A stretch of 64,000 nucleotides of DNA from positions 2,733,001-2,797,000 of the forward strand of contig JAJFZO010000575.1 of NCBI GenBank assembly GCA_021397835.1, read 5' to 3'. Below, piece by piece: positions 44,637 to 57,490 of the stretch. The notes beneath the pieces were generated by a model. It worked only from the letters and a program-made list of their open reading frames with translations, made no database searches and was not told the DNA's origin. The position numbers and the translations under genes are program-made. The DNA comes from Moringa oleifera. Lineage: Eukaryota > Streptophyta > Magnoliopsida > Brassicales > Moringaceae. Every line of letters begins with the position of its first letter. Position 1 is the first letter of the stretch.

Positions 44637-47600
44637 CTAGTAACTACAGAAAGAATAAAATCATGCTTAAACTCAAAATTAATTATTAGGCTGATATTAG
44701 TTGCATATATAATTGTTTAATGATGTACTAGAATAAAGGGTATATGAAGTATGGGAATCTGCTTGCTTGTATGAATCCTTGCAGGAAAGGAATACAGAAA
44801 TGGGAATATTTCCAACTTGTCACTTGCAGCCACAGAAAAATACCAACAGTACTATCACCTAATCTGTTATATAATCCCTCCAGCTTTACAATTAATCTTT
44901 CAGTATATCTCTTGCCAAGTTGTTGGTAAAGCAAAAGACAAGAAAAGAAAAAGGAAAAGACCAAATTAAAGTGGTATAATCAATTGGAACATATACACAA
45001 TGCTTCAAGTTTTAATTAACTAGCAGGTAGCTATCTCAATCATTCTTAGATATAGTAATTCAGGCTTTCTTATATCTGTGGGTTGTGCCACTAATCATGG
45101 CTTAACCAAGCATATATGCTTTTAGCATATGGAGCATATCATGTGTTTTGCTACCTACCAATAGCACTAACCCCACTCTAATCACTCTCACACAGCTCGG
45201 TGCAGGGCAATGCCTGAGGTTGGTTCAGACTGTTTGGGTGCCTATTTAGTTCATGATGTTATTAATATGGCAATGATTCCTCAGCTATGTGTGTGTGTGT
45301 CTCTGAAAGGTGTGAGCATTGACATGTGCTTTAGTACTCTTTCTATCGGCACCATGAAATGATGATATAGGCAGAGCCAAACACTTCAAAATTTGAAACT
45401 AAAGTTGTCCTTATGATCACTGAACCTTTTCCCTTAATTTCTGAGAAGAAAGATTAACATATATATTCAAGCTCATCATGCCACAATATATATATATCAA
45501 GTCAGGCTGTTGCGCAGCAGCTGGTTAATTTCTTTCCTTTAATATGTGATAAACCATGCATGTTAGGCAGTGCTATAGAAAATTAAACTTGTGCCTGTAA
45601 TTTAATGAATCTGCTTTTATGTACAATGTGTACTGTTTGTTTGTTTGTTTTTTTTTTTTTTTTTGCCCTTTTGGGGAGAGGATGTGGGGATGAATCACTA
45701 GAAATTATGCAAATTGTGGGAAATGTGGCAAGGATGCTAGCTGGTGCCACTTGTCGGAGGTAAAGCAGATCACATGAAACCCTAACCGGACTGCCTCTTG
45801 CTCTACAATCAGACTACAGGATATTGGAAAGAAACACTATACCATTAGTTAATTAAGTTAAATGCAATGTTTTGGAGCTTAGTAGAAGCATTTGCCTTGA
45901 TAGAAGGAATGAGATCAGAAAATCCGACCGGTGTTGGATAGTGTAACTTAAAGGAATGTTTTGATCTGTGAAAATCGATTCATCAAAGTGGGAGGGGACC
46001 ATATCTAAGTTTTGATGAATGTTTCATTGTAAATGTGAACTCTGGATAAGTGAAGCCCTTGCCTTGAATCTAGAGCTTAATTACAGTACCTTTGGTTATG
46101 AGTTTAATTTGGTCATGTGTTTCCTTTATTTTCTTTGCATCCCCAGAGAGAGAAAATTAAATGAGCTCAGAAAGAAAAGAAAAAGAAAGCTGTTTGGCAT
46201 CCTTGAAACCCACTTCAAGAAAATAATGGCAGAATTAATTATGAACAATGAGGCATTACACCATTGATGAATTCCATTGATCATCATCTTCAAACAAATT
46301 CCATTGATATTTAATGACCAAAAGAAAGTTGTTGTTAGAGACAATTACTGAAATTTTGAGCAGGAAGAATGCTACATTAGGACACATCGTCAGTCATCTT
46401 GCATGAGACAATCAAAGAATTATATAGTTTAACTAATATATATCATAGGGTAATTACATAGGAATTCATAATATATGTTTCTAGGGATTAGTGATGAGGG
46501 CCATATATATTACGTTAAGATGTTGGAAAAGATTTTACCCTTCTGAAGGAGAATTTCAACCCAACAACTGATTATGATCACTTCAACTTTAATTCCAATT
46601 TACTCATAAAATCATGTGAAAGTATCTTGATTCTCAACCTGGGAATTGTTTTGCTCACAATTCACAAAGAAAGATGTAAAGTTTAATAGTAAATTTTCCA
46701 CTAAGCGACAAGCCATCTTCAACAGATTGGATGATGAATTGGTCACCAGCAGGAGAATGACTTATACTTGATCAATTACTTTTTCTTGGACCGGCTTACA
46801 AGAAAAAAGCTCTCCATTTTTCTTGTTCTTTTTCTCTGGTTTCAAGTTAGAAAATGGAAAATAGACATGAACAAGAATTGTAGACTGATGTGAAGAGGCA
46901 TACAGCATAATTAAGGCTAGCTAATTGGGAATGGGAGAATAATGTTACTAGAGACTACAGGACATGCATTCTCTCATAGACTAATTAAGAAAGGCTATGC
47001 GGCAGCTTTCTTCCTCTTTATCAGATTCCTTGTGTTTAGATTCCAAAAGCAAAATTCAACTTTTGATATATACCACAAAGTAAACAGAATCCACAGCATG
47101 ATGAGCAGATTTTGTATATGCATCAATGCTTGTTGGCCTCGGATCCTTTTATAAGTTCACCCATTTAAAGGCCTTGAAGTAGCTAGCTAGCTAACTTTTG
47201 ATGAAAATGTATACAGACGCACATATCGGAGAGATCATATTGTTTCGAGTCATTGTCTGACCCCATGAGAGTGAAATATTTACTACTCCACTTGGAATTC
47301 TGATACTATCATCTTCATTTCTTCTGGGTCCAGATGACACTTTCAGATAGTTGTTTAGTAATGACAAGGTGATTTACATCATGACTCCATCTGTTCATAA
47401 TTCACTGACTTTCTAATATAGTTTTGACAATGAAACCCAGAACAGCAAACTTAGGAAAATGCAGCTTTTCTTCTTCTTTTAGTTTCTTCTTTTTTGCAGT
47501 GCCTGAGACCTGAATTATAGGGCGTACAACAAGTTATTAATCATTCAGGATCTTAAAGGCTGATTCAATTCTGGGCATGCATGGCTCAAGGTTTTGGTCA

Positions 47601-49604
47601 AGAATCAATGGAGTAGTGGGGCACGTTTAATTTCTTTTATCTTTGTCTTTCTAAAAGAAAAAGAAAAGTGCCCTTTTTTTTTTTGGTTGTCGAAAGAGAA
47701 CAACAGAGAAAAGTTGTCATATTCTGCAATTTGTTTGGCCACTGGGAAAGTGATGATTCCTCCTTCATTTTTGGCCCACCTGGAAAATTTTCCCAGAATA
47801 TGCTTTCTCTTGATGTTACAATATTCCCCATGCACCTGTATGTCTCCCTTCCTTCACTACTGAGGAAGAAGCGATGGAGAAATCAAATGTTCTACGTAGT
47901 TGGTTTCTCTCACAAAATTAATGTTTCAGATTGAATTTCAAACAAATTAAAGCAAAGGGTGTACGATGATGTGAAATCGGTAAGCATTTGTGTTTGAAAC
48001 AATTGCTCCGTCGGAATATTTCCCTGTTGCAGACGTTGCTATCCTAACAAGACGAAGACGTCCGACCCACGTAGATTCTCCTTCCTCCTCAGTTGTCACT
48101 TCTTCAACCTGTCTGATGCCACCCTTCAACCACCAACTTTACACAAACCATCCACCTACCTCACCTCTCTCTCCCTCTACCTTTTACCCTCTAAGACATC
48201 AACCAGTTTCATCAGATTCTGATCACACATATTCTACTGGTCCGAATCATACTAAACTTTTCAAGAAGACGATCATGAAAAATCTTTACCCACATGATTC
48301 AATAAATTAAATTAAGTTCAATTTTCTGTGTTGGGTATCACAGTTTTGAGCTCGTTTTTCTCTCAATTTGGAGGATCAATTGCCCTCTCAGTGAAAATGG
48401 TGAATTAGGGATAGTAACCAAACACCATTAATGCTACTGTGTTTAATTGGTACTGATTCTCTACTTTCTCTTTTGCTCAATTAATGAATATCAGAGACAA
48501 CTCACATGGAGGAGGAGGAAGACATTTTGCTTTATGGGTCTCCATGTGGTAAAGCAACTTGCACTTTGGAGGATTAAGGCCACACTCCCCTTTCCATATC
48601 ATACAGGAAATTAAACTAATAATTATGAGACAATTAAGCAATTTAATTACACGCAAATTAACTTTGCAAAAACTGTCTCACCTGCTCCTCATCATCCCTC
48701 ACTATCCTTTCCCTTTCTTTCTCCCTAATGCATCATTTTGCCAGACCTAATACAACTATCTTATGTTAAATATCTTATTGATAATATAAGTTAAACCATA
48801 GTTCAAATTAATTTCTTTTGATATGATTAATTATGCGGATGATTTCTTTTCTACAAAATTAGTTAATTAAATTTATTTAATTAAATCATAATTTTAGTAT
48901 AGAAATAGATAAGATGATTATATCCATGTTTTAGTTAATACGTGATAGTATGTATTACTTTAATATTTTTTAGACATATTAATGAGCCTTTTAATTTATA
49001 TTCTTTGTATGTTCTAACATGACAGATTTTAGGAATGCTGTAATCTCTTGTTGTGTTCATAAAAATATTTAAAGTAAATGGTGTTTTAATTTTAAATTAA
49101 ATTTTAATTTTTAAAATATTTTTCAAACAAAATTTGGTTTATTAATTTTATTTAAATTAAATTTTAATAAAAAAGATAATGCTTTTATTATTAAAATACG
49201 TAAAAAAAATTATTTAAATACATTTCATATTCTATCTCACTGTAAATTTGAATAATTTTTTATTAATAAACTTTTTTATATATATATTTTTTTAAATTTT
49301 AATAATATGATTTTAAAAAATATTTTTAATATTAAAAAATTATATTTTATGATAATAATTTTTGACATATTTTTATATTTATAAAAATTTTAATTAAAAA
49401 TTTATTATAAAAATTTTTAATTTAAATATTTTTAATTTTTTGATAAAGTTTAATTTAATCAAAATTAATTATTTTAATATGTTTTAAAAATTAAAATTTG
49501 ATAAAAAAAGAAAGTGTAAAATTTAAGATTTTAAATATTTTTATTTAACTATTTATTATTATAAACCAATATTTAAAAATTTAAATATGATGAGAAATTG
49601 AAAA

Positions 49605-49627
49605 GGGGGGGTGGGGCGTGGGGGAGG
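49605..49627 (+). other. G-rich run, possible G-quadruplex
   Basis: A G7 tract, then G4, G5 and further GG separated by 1-3 bases, abrupt in the middle of AT-rich DNA. It is about 670 bp upstream of the SnRK1 beta ATG. Confidence 0.4.
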
Positions 49628-50294
49628 AGTCAGTTACTCCCTATTGCATTAGATTTAGTAATGAATACAAAAGAAGGATTACTGATGAACGTGAAATCTT
49701 AATTAATTGATGAGTTTAATTAAGATCCATTATTTCAAGTTTACAAGAGTGGATTAAGTTCAGGTCAGTTTTAATTTGAACTTGGGAGGAAACTGACCCG
49801 ACCAAATCAAACTAAAATCTTTCCCACCCGTGATGACGCCAACACCAACATTATGATCTTCCAAAATCATTGGAGATTAAATGATTAATTTTCACTTTTG
49901 CCCTTTTTAAAACACAACCAGGAGGACAAATTGAACTTTCCATTGAAATCAATCATTCAATCAATGAAAAAGACGACTACTAGAATTAAAGCTGCAAAAA
50001 GAAAAATAATAATGCCCCTCTTCCCTTGAGTTTCGTTATGCTTTCTTGTGATTCTGCAGTTTATTTACAGTGATGGGTATGCCACTAGAAACCCCATCAG
50101 TTCAGTTCACTAACCCATGTTCTCACTTTTATGTTTCTGGGTTTCTTCTGGTTTCTCCTTTTATTATGTCTTTTTAGTTAATGGGCATATTATTTCTCAC
50201 TTAATTTTGCAATGAAGTAGTTATCTATTTATTTTTTAGTGAGATTGAATTGAATATTAAAGATTTTAGGGGGTTTTTGGTTCACTTTGCAGTA

Positions 50295-53200
50295 ATGGGC
50301 AATGCTAGTAGCAGAGAAGATGGAAAAGGACCATCCGGAGAGAAGAGGGATGAAGATGAAGAGCCCATGGAGTATGCACCAGGAGGGGCGCACCTTAGCC
50401 AGCATACACAGGGTGCGTATACAGACCCCATGGTTCACTTCCCTCCCCATAGCCCTAGGGCTTATCAACCCCCTGTCATGTTCACTTCTCAAGTAAGTTA
50501 ATCTTTTTTTCTATCTCTTTCTATGTTCTTTTTTCTCTAGTAAAATGGACTGTATTTCATCTTCATCAACAGTGGAATTTCCCCTTTTTCTTATTTTACT
50601 TATGTCTTCATGGTTTGCTGGATTTTTCTCAAGACTTCGTTATTCTGGAAGTCTTGTATTAGACACGTTTAAATGTTGCAAACCTTATGCGATGAAAGTA
50701 TTTGTAAAGCCGTCGGAACAGTTCTTTTGAAATTGATTTGTGGGTTTGCTGTGACATTTGCTCTTTGGTTGAGATGTCAGTTCTGCTATATTTTTCCTTT
50801 CATCAATCTCTTCATCATGGGAGAAAAACTAGGCTGAATCATAAATGGTCATGTTGGTCATCGTTGACTTGAATTTCTATAGGTGTTGTGGCTCTTTGTT
50901 TGTGAAGTTCTGCCTCTACTTCTTTGCTGTCTAGTGGATGCAAGAGACTAAATTTTAACTTTGATAATATATGCTGATCATGAGAAGAAATGTGTTTGTT
51001 GGTAATATATGAGCTTTTGCTTGGAGAGATAAACATATGGGTAATTGGTTAAATAAATGTGCTCTCAGCTGCTTTGTTGTCTTAATAATTTTAAATATGT
51101 CTGTATTTTTGAGTGTTCTTCTTGATTCTTCTTTCTATGTGCTTACCTTTTTCATTTTTATACTTTTTTCTAATACAAAATACTTAAAGCTTATCATGTC
51201 TTATCAAGTTTCGCATATTGTTACAACTTGTAAAAGAATAAAGTTAAAATTATTAGGATAAAAACCGTATCTATTGTTTTTGCTACCTAAAGCTTTGATA
51301 TGAGTACAGTACCATTGCTGGCTATGGCAGAGGAGATACTGGAGAACTTGAGTGTCCACTGGCATGTTAAAAGTGCTTGCTTAAGGGCCTTCACATTTCT
51401 AAAGAGTTGGCATGTATGAAAACACGTGAATTTTTATTTTCCAATTGGAACTCTGAATTTTATGAACATTGCTACCAGCAGGTTTTCATGGCTCCATCAA
51501 AAAGACCCAGTGAAGTAAAGCAAGCCCACAATCAAATTCTGATGCAAGGTACAGTATCTCATGAGGATGTGTTAAGTGAGAAATGCAGAGCAACAATGCT
51601 AACATGGAGTCATGGTGGGAAGCAAGTGGCTATCTCTGGATCATGGGACAATTGGGAGACCATGTACTGGAATTAGTTCTTGTTTTGTCTTTACCTTTCA
51701 ATTAGAGTTTAAGTTGTGATCTAAGGATAACTTCTGTCTGTTTCCATCAGAGAACCTATGCAGAGTTTGGACAAGGATTTTATTATTGTGAAGACACTCC
51801 CATCAGGTGTTTACCACTACCGATTCATTGTTGATGAGCAGTTGAGGTATGCTCCAGAGTTGCTATGGGAATGTGATGATTTGGGAAGTGCTTACAATAT
51901 ATTGGATTTGCAGGTACCTTTAAAATCTTCTACCGGTTTCATTACTCTTCTAGAAATGATGGATCATTTTTTCTGTAAGTTTATTGCTTATGCTCTATCA
52001 GTTTCTATATGTGTGTGTGTATCCTTTCACTTTCTTCAGATAGACTGTCTGTCCTTTTCATTCTCCTTTTTGTTTGGTCTGCCTTCAATTTTTTTTTTTA
52101 CCCATCAAGTAAATGGGAGGAGTGTAGAAGGTATCACAGTCCTCTTTTTGATGCTAGTTATCTGTCTAAAACTGCATAGTTGGAAATATATCTTGTTTGA
52201 ATTTAGAGTAATTTTGAGCCATATGAATATATTCCACCGTAATATCTGCATATTTTCATGCATGGCTTAATTAATGTTTTTAAACTCGCATTGGTTGAAG
52301 CTAAAATGAATGCTAGGAAGTTCTAAATATGGATAGGAACTCAGCATGCTCTAAGTTTGTTTATTGATTGAAACCTGTCAACCTCTGCATTTTGTAGAGA
52401 AAACTGATATGCTGAGTGTTCATTAAATGTCTTCTCTTTTTCGTACTTTTTTGTGATAGAAAGTTAAATTTCTAATTGGATCAGTTAACAAATGCTGAGA
52501 TATTTTAGGTGGATTGGTCAGTCATTGTTGGCTTTGGTTGTTGTTGGAATCTATGTTGATGCTGGAGTGAGAATGAGACTTTGGGATGAATTAGAAATTT
52601 AGTCACCTGCTTGTTGTCATTAGAAAACTAGCCACCTAGTGGTTGTGATTTGGGATTTAGTCACCTACTGAGTAATTTTTCTTTGTCATCCCTGTTTGTT
52701 TCTTTTTGTGCCAAATGGTGCTTTTTGCAAATATACTAAAAACCAAGTTGCATGCATACTTGCTTTTCATTCACTTTGTGCTCATTGTGTCAGATCTTGT
52801 TGCTTCAATTTTCTACTCTTTTTTTCATTTACATTATTCAGCTACCAATTTGGGTAGCACTTGGCAAGGTATATATATGTCTGTTTGGTGCCATTTAAAC
52901 TTTAGCAAATAAGAGGAAATTAAAATCCAACTGATGTCTACTGTGTTATGTTGCTAAAATACGTTCATGGAGATAGATCTATTCCTTCTTTTGGCTGAGT
53001 TTCCATTTTTTATATAAATGTCTTTGGGTTGGGGGTGGGTGTTGCGGGGGTTGGGGGGAGGAGGGGGAGGAAGGAGTAAAATACTTCTTTCAAAAAGCTT
53101 AAAAAAATAAATAAATCAAATTCTAATTTCTTCATCATCAATCAAAGCTCTTTAATTATTTAATTTGGGTGGGGGAAATAAAACTTGCAAGCATATCACT

Positions 53201-54324
53201 CATGTGCTCTAGTTTAAGGTGCATGGAGTTGTTATTATCTTCTGGTATTTCATTATCATCTTGTTGATTAATTTTATCAGCACCTGGCAGCTTCCAGTTG
53301 CAGGAGCTTGATTATGGTAGCTGCATCACATCTAGATTTCTGCTTGTTATGTCATCTTTTCATCTTCAGAGATAGTTTTACTTTTTCTTTTCTTTAATAA
53401 TTTTTGTAATTGATAGTCAGTATGATTCTTTTGCTTCTCCCCCAGATGGAGATCCATTTTCTTTTACAAAATGTGATTGTGATGTTTGTTCCCTCCCCCC
53501 TGCTCGTGCCTCCAACCCTTAAGCTACTCAATCTATTTTCTACAAGAGTCTTGGCTCTTGAGGAAGTGACCTGGCCTGGTTCATTCTAGGGAAATTTCCC
53601 ATACCTGAAATCTAGTGATCTTAGGGATATAGACGTGAGGGGTACAGTTGATTTCTCATTTTGAAGGTCTAAGCAAGGAAAAGAATACGGAAGATAAAAT
53701 CATGAGCAAGTAGGCATGCGAACTTCACTCTCTACTACCATTCTTTTGCCTTTTTAACTTTATATTGTCATGGTGGTTTTTGGGTTTCATTTTAAAGTAT
53801 TGCTTATTAATAGTAAGATGAGCTTTGGGCCGATAATTCATACTTTAGTATAATGGCTGATCTTCTACATTTGGCGATGGACTGACAAGTGAAAATTCGT
53901 TGTAACCAATGACCTTGCTCTTATAAATTGTCGCATTGGATATTTTCTTATTATCTAATGCTGCTTCACCCCTTTACACTAACCATGTGCTTTACAGGAC
54001 TATGTCCCGGAAACTCCTCAATGCCTGGCTGAGTTTCAATCTCCTCCTTCCCCTGTAACAAGCTACGACAACCAGTCATTGCATGACAGTGATTTTGGTA
54101 AAGCTCCGCCTGATCTACCGCCACAACTTCAAGTGACATTGTTAAATGAGCCATCATCATCTGCTATCGGGCAACCTGTTTCTCTTCCAAGGCCTCATCA
54201 TACTGCCTTGGACCATCTTTACATCCAAAAGATTGATGATTGCCAGCCTGTGGCACTTGGTTTAACATCCCGTTTTCTCCAAAAGTATGTGACTGTGGTA
54301 CTATACAGGCCCTCTCGGAGGTGA
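50295..54324 (+). CDS. SnRK1 (SNF1-related kinase) regulatory beta subunit
   Basis: Exons 50295-50492, 51482-51663, 51751-51913 and 53998-54324; 289 residues, the same as Arabidopsis AKINbeta2 as I recall. The start MGNASSRED was preferred to an upstream in-frame ATG at 50250 because it exposes Gly2 for N-myristoylation and a splice acceptor lies directly before it. Residues about 95-185 form the glycogen-binding-like CBM48 domain ([35 protein letters not shown]). Residues about 205-289 are the ASC domain that binds the alpha and gamma subunits ([29 protein letters not shown]). The complex senses low energy and sugar status. Sequence is rather diverged from both Arabidopsis beta1 and beta2, so no subtype is given. 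Intron 3 is long (2084 bp). Confidence 0.93.
53026..53074 (+). other. G-rich tract in intron 3, possible G-quadruplex
   Basis: Five runs of three or more G on the transcribed-sense strand within about 50 bases, with short T- or A-containing loops, surrounded by AT-rich intron. Such runs can fold in pre-mRNA. Folding and effect are not shown. Confidence 0.45.
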
Positions 54325-55421
54325 GAGTTAATGGATATTCTTTCAATTTAGTTGATATACGTGACATTGTTAAAGGGAATTGTTATTCTTACTGATTTAG
54401 TAGGTTGAATGGGAGAAACACAAAAAGGAAGTATATGTAACAACAATTAGAATCTTTTGAACTATGAACATGCTAATGCAAATGCTATCCATTTCAGATT
54501 TTAGTATTGACTTCCATTATCTGTACCCTTCTATTCTCATTTAGGTTAAGTATTATTTATGTTGAAGAGAGACTTACCCAGGTGGGGAATTCGATGATGA
54601 CTTTGTCAGGGAAGACTAACGCATTACAACATTTTGAGTTATCGACAGCATGACTTCACTTTTGGTTTGAGCTTGAGCTTGAGCAAGTACAATCTAATAG
54701 CATCTCAATGCCCACACTTTTATGATTGTCTGATTAGTATTTGTTACCCAAGATCTCATAACATGTACTTCTGCAAGCAATATGCTCTGGATAGGTAAGT
54801 ATCTGTGGCGCTCTGTGCTAACTTAATCTGTTAATCAAAGGCATTGTATATCAAATTATACTGTCAGCTTCGCTATGTCAGTTAGAAGCTGGATTTCTGG
54901 ATTGTTATGGTAACATTTCTAGTTAATTATAAAGCTTAGAATCTCTGGTTAATCTTGTCTCTTGGCTAGTTTAGCTTGCTTTTAGAGTCGAGCAATAAGC
55001 ATTTCAGACACTATTTTGCAGCTTGACTGTGGCATTGGCACATTTGAAGATTTGCTGGTAAAATACATTGCATATCAGGAGATTTGGTCCATACTCGCAG
55101 AAGTTTGATATTCAGCTGGAAGACAATGAGGTTTTTGCTATGTGGTAGACTGAAAGAAAATGGTGGATTAAGAATTTGTAATCTCATTGATATGTGGTCT
55201 AAGATGCTGCAGTTCATTCCATGGGTTCAAAATTGACTGATATATTTACCGAAAGTTCAGGATGATATGATTTTACATGGAAACATTGAGAAACTAAAGA
55301 ACACAAGGAAACAAAGCAGTCCAGCAAGACATGCTCACAATCAAATGATGGCACTGTGGATGCATATTAATCTGAACAAGATTTTGCTGTTTTATGCGTG
55401 CAGTTCTGTATACTACTCTTT
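54325..55421. other. convergent intergenic / 3' UTR region
   Basis: Lies between the SnRK1 beta stop (+) and the thylakoid protein stop (-). No gene recognised. Confidence 0.5.
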
Positions 55422-56046
55422 TCACCGAACAGGCACCTTGATCCAACCATTGACAAAAGCAATGGCCAAGATTACGAAAGGTGTTGACATGCCAAAAATG
55501 ATGATGTAAGGGAGAGGGGTTTTCATGGGATTCTCCCCTTCTCTTTCTCCTGCGGTTTGCCAATACCTGCAATTATCGGACCCTTCTGGGGTTTAATAAC
55601 TTCAAATCTGAATCACCAACAATGAAGGCAAAGAATGCCAATGAAGATTGAGTAGCTGAAGTTACTGAACCTAATTGACAAGGAGCAGAATGCTTACTGT
55701 TGTGGCTCTTCTTCCCTTGTTATAAATTTCTTCTTCCCTTTTGGCTTGATTTCTGCATCTCCTCCCCCTAAATCATCAAAACCCTTCTCAAATTGTCACC
55801 TTACTTCATTTCAGCCAGACATCCAAATAAAGGTCAAGCAAAAAGATAAACTTTACCAAAGAATGTATAAGCTAACATGTTGAATGCAATAAAACATGTC
55901 TTACCTAAATTTGCATGAATTTTGAACGGATGAACCCTCGCCTTAGGTAAACTCAGGCTGCCAGGGAAAGGAGACTGTGATGATGGCTTGGTCAGGGCAG
56001 GGATCTTGGTGCTGAGCGAAGAAGAGAGACCCACATGGGCTGCCAT
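55422..56046 (-). CDS. small chloroplast (predicted thylakoid) single-TM protein, At2g05310-like
   Basis: Three short exons, 56046-55905, 55767-55698 and 55566-55422, with GT-AG junctions and compatible phases; 118 residues. The N-terminal 40 or so residues (MAAHVGLSSSLSTKIPALTK, Ser/Pro-rich, then VHPFKIHANLG) look like a plastid transit peptide. A charged Gly/Lys segment (GGGDAEIKPKGKKKFITREE) leads to QYWQTAGEREGENPMKTPLP, and one hydrophobic helix (YIIIFGMSTPFVILAIAFVN) lies before the short tail GWIKVPVR. I recall this pattern in Arabidopsis At2g05310 and its relative At4g13500, which are uncharacterised chloroplast membrane proteins. No exon exceeds 145 nt, so single-ORF scans show only exon 1. 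It is head-to-head with GnT-II. Confidence 0.85.
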
Positions 56047-57490
56047 TTTTACAAGACTAGTATGATCTGTTAACCATTGCTTTAACTATCACATATATGC
56101 CATTAGTTTTGGATATGCCTGTGGTGGGTGGCACTGATATCTGCAATTTTGGATACTGACCTTATCTTAACCAAACATATGATCAACAATCTTGACATGC
56201 TCCACGGCCGATTTGTATGGTCCTGAATCACTGGCAAACTGACAAAAGCCTTCGTCCTGTGAAAGGGTCCATCACCTACCCATGTACTAATAAAGGTGCG
56301 GTGGCTGCATATCATTGGTCGGCATCATCCTTGCCCCCTTTCTTGCTTTACCCTTGCCTTTTTGAAAAAGAAAGGTTGTGACTAAATGGCCATTAGACAA
56401 GCAAAACCAAGAAATGTGCATAGAGACTTTGTGTTTGCAGTGAAGTGATTGGTACTTAGTCAAAGAAACAGGACCCAGATGAGCGTTCGGTTGATTGAAG
56501 TTAAAGCTAAATTGATTATGGGAGGTTGCTTGATGGTTAAGCATGTCTACACAATTCAAAGTTAATAAAGATACAAGCCTGGTTCGATTCTTCTGTTAAA
56601 AAGATATAAAAGCTTATCTTTGGATTCCATTTCACGAACATAGATTAATACTTCTTGCTAAAGAATCCAATCAACTTTTAAGCTAATATCATAGTAAATC
56701 AACCGTATCTTTATTAACTATACTTAACATACACAAAATCTTTAAAGATTTTCTTTTCAGTAGAACCTTTGATTTTCTATGAATAATCAGTATCATTTAT
56801 TATTTAACAGAAAAGTCTCTCAAACTTACCATATTATGAAGTCATTTGACTGAAAATGTGGAGGGTCAACTGTTGATACGCGAGCCTTAATAATCAGTTA
56901 TTCAAAGAACTGGAAAATGACTATTTATGGACAGCTTGTCTTTTTACCTTGTATCTCTTAACTGGGAAACCCTGAAAAGCCCAAAGAAAAGATGTATCTA
57001 GAGGACTGCTGTGGTCTTCTGGTCTCTCTGACCTTGCTTTAAAACCCGTCAACTGTGTAACTTAGACCTTTGATCCATGTGTATTTATGCTTCACAATCT
57101 GCTAATCAAAGTTGTACACTTGGTCAACCCCCTTCTTGTACTTTATGATGGTTCTCCGCCTTTTGATCTGTTCAAGTCGGATTTCAATCTTTGCAGCTAA
57201 ATTTTGAGGCTTTTTATGAATTCGAGCAGCGGCAAGAACGAGATCGAATTTCGGTTCAGTGGCTGCGACCTGCTTTGGATTTTTAAAATTCGGTGTGAAG
57301 GTTGAAGACAGTTCATTTGAGGTTTGTGACACTAACCTTCTGTTCATTCGAACTTGGTTAAAAGGGTTGATGCAGTTTTTCGATGCTTGATTCTATTTGA
57401 ATATCAAGTTTCGATGCAGTTTTTCGGAAGAGATAATGGATGCTGGTAACTGTAACTGACTTGAAAGGTTCCTCATTTGTTGTTTGTGCT
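56047..57490. promoter_or_regulatory. shared divergent promoter region, thylakoid protein / GnT-II
   Basis: 1.44 kb between two start codons facing away from each other. No TATA box was confidently identified, and no other gene is seen. The right part should contain the GnT-II 5' UTR. Confidence 0.5.

Larger units (their letters stand above)
43372..50294. other. gene-poor region of about 6.9 kb
   Basis: No coding gene recognised on either strand. It holds a 68-bp tandem duplication (44501-44636), a very AT-rich stretch (48760-49600) and a G-rich run (49605-49627). The right end probably includes a 5' UTR exon and intron of the SnRK1 beta gene: a TTTGCAG acceptor ends at 50292, three bases before its ATG. 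Confidence 0.5.

Noticed and set aside
45358..45423. ATGATGA ... CTGA spacing resembling a C/D-box snoRNA
   Set aside because: No terminal stem and no clear internal D'/C' boxes or guide match.
47990..48310. 106-codon Ser/Pro/Thr-rich frame
   Set aside because: No recognised domain or flanking gene structure, and composition follows a CT-rich tract.
50250..50294. Upstream in-frame ATG of the SnRK1 beta gene
   Set aside because: It would bury the MGN myristoylation start and lies in a likely 5' UTR intron ending at 50292.
56578..56590. GGTTCGATTC, like a tRNA T-arm
   Set aside because: No acceptor stem, anticodon arm or A-box at the right distance.
57440..57490. Upstream in-frame ATG of GnT-II
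   Set aside because: It would add 17 residues with no family match before the typical basic tail and membrane anchor.
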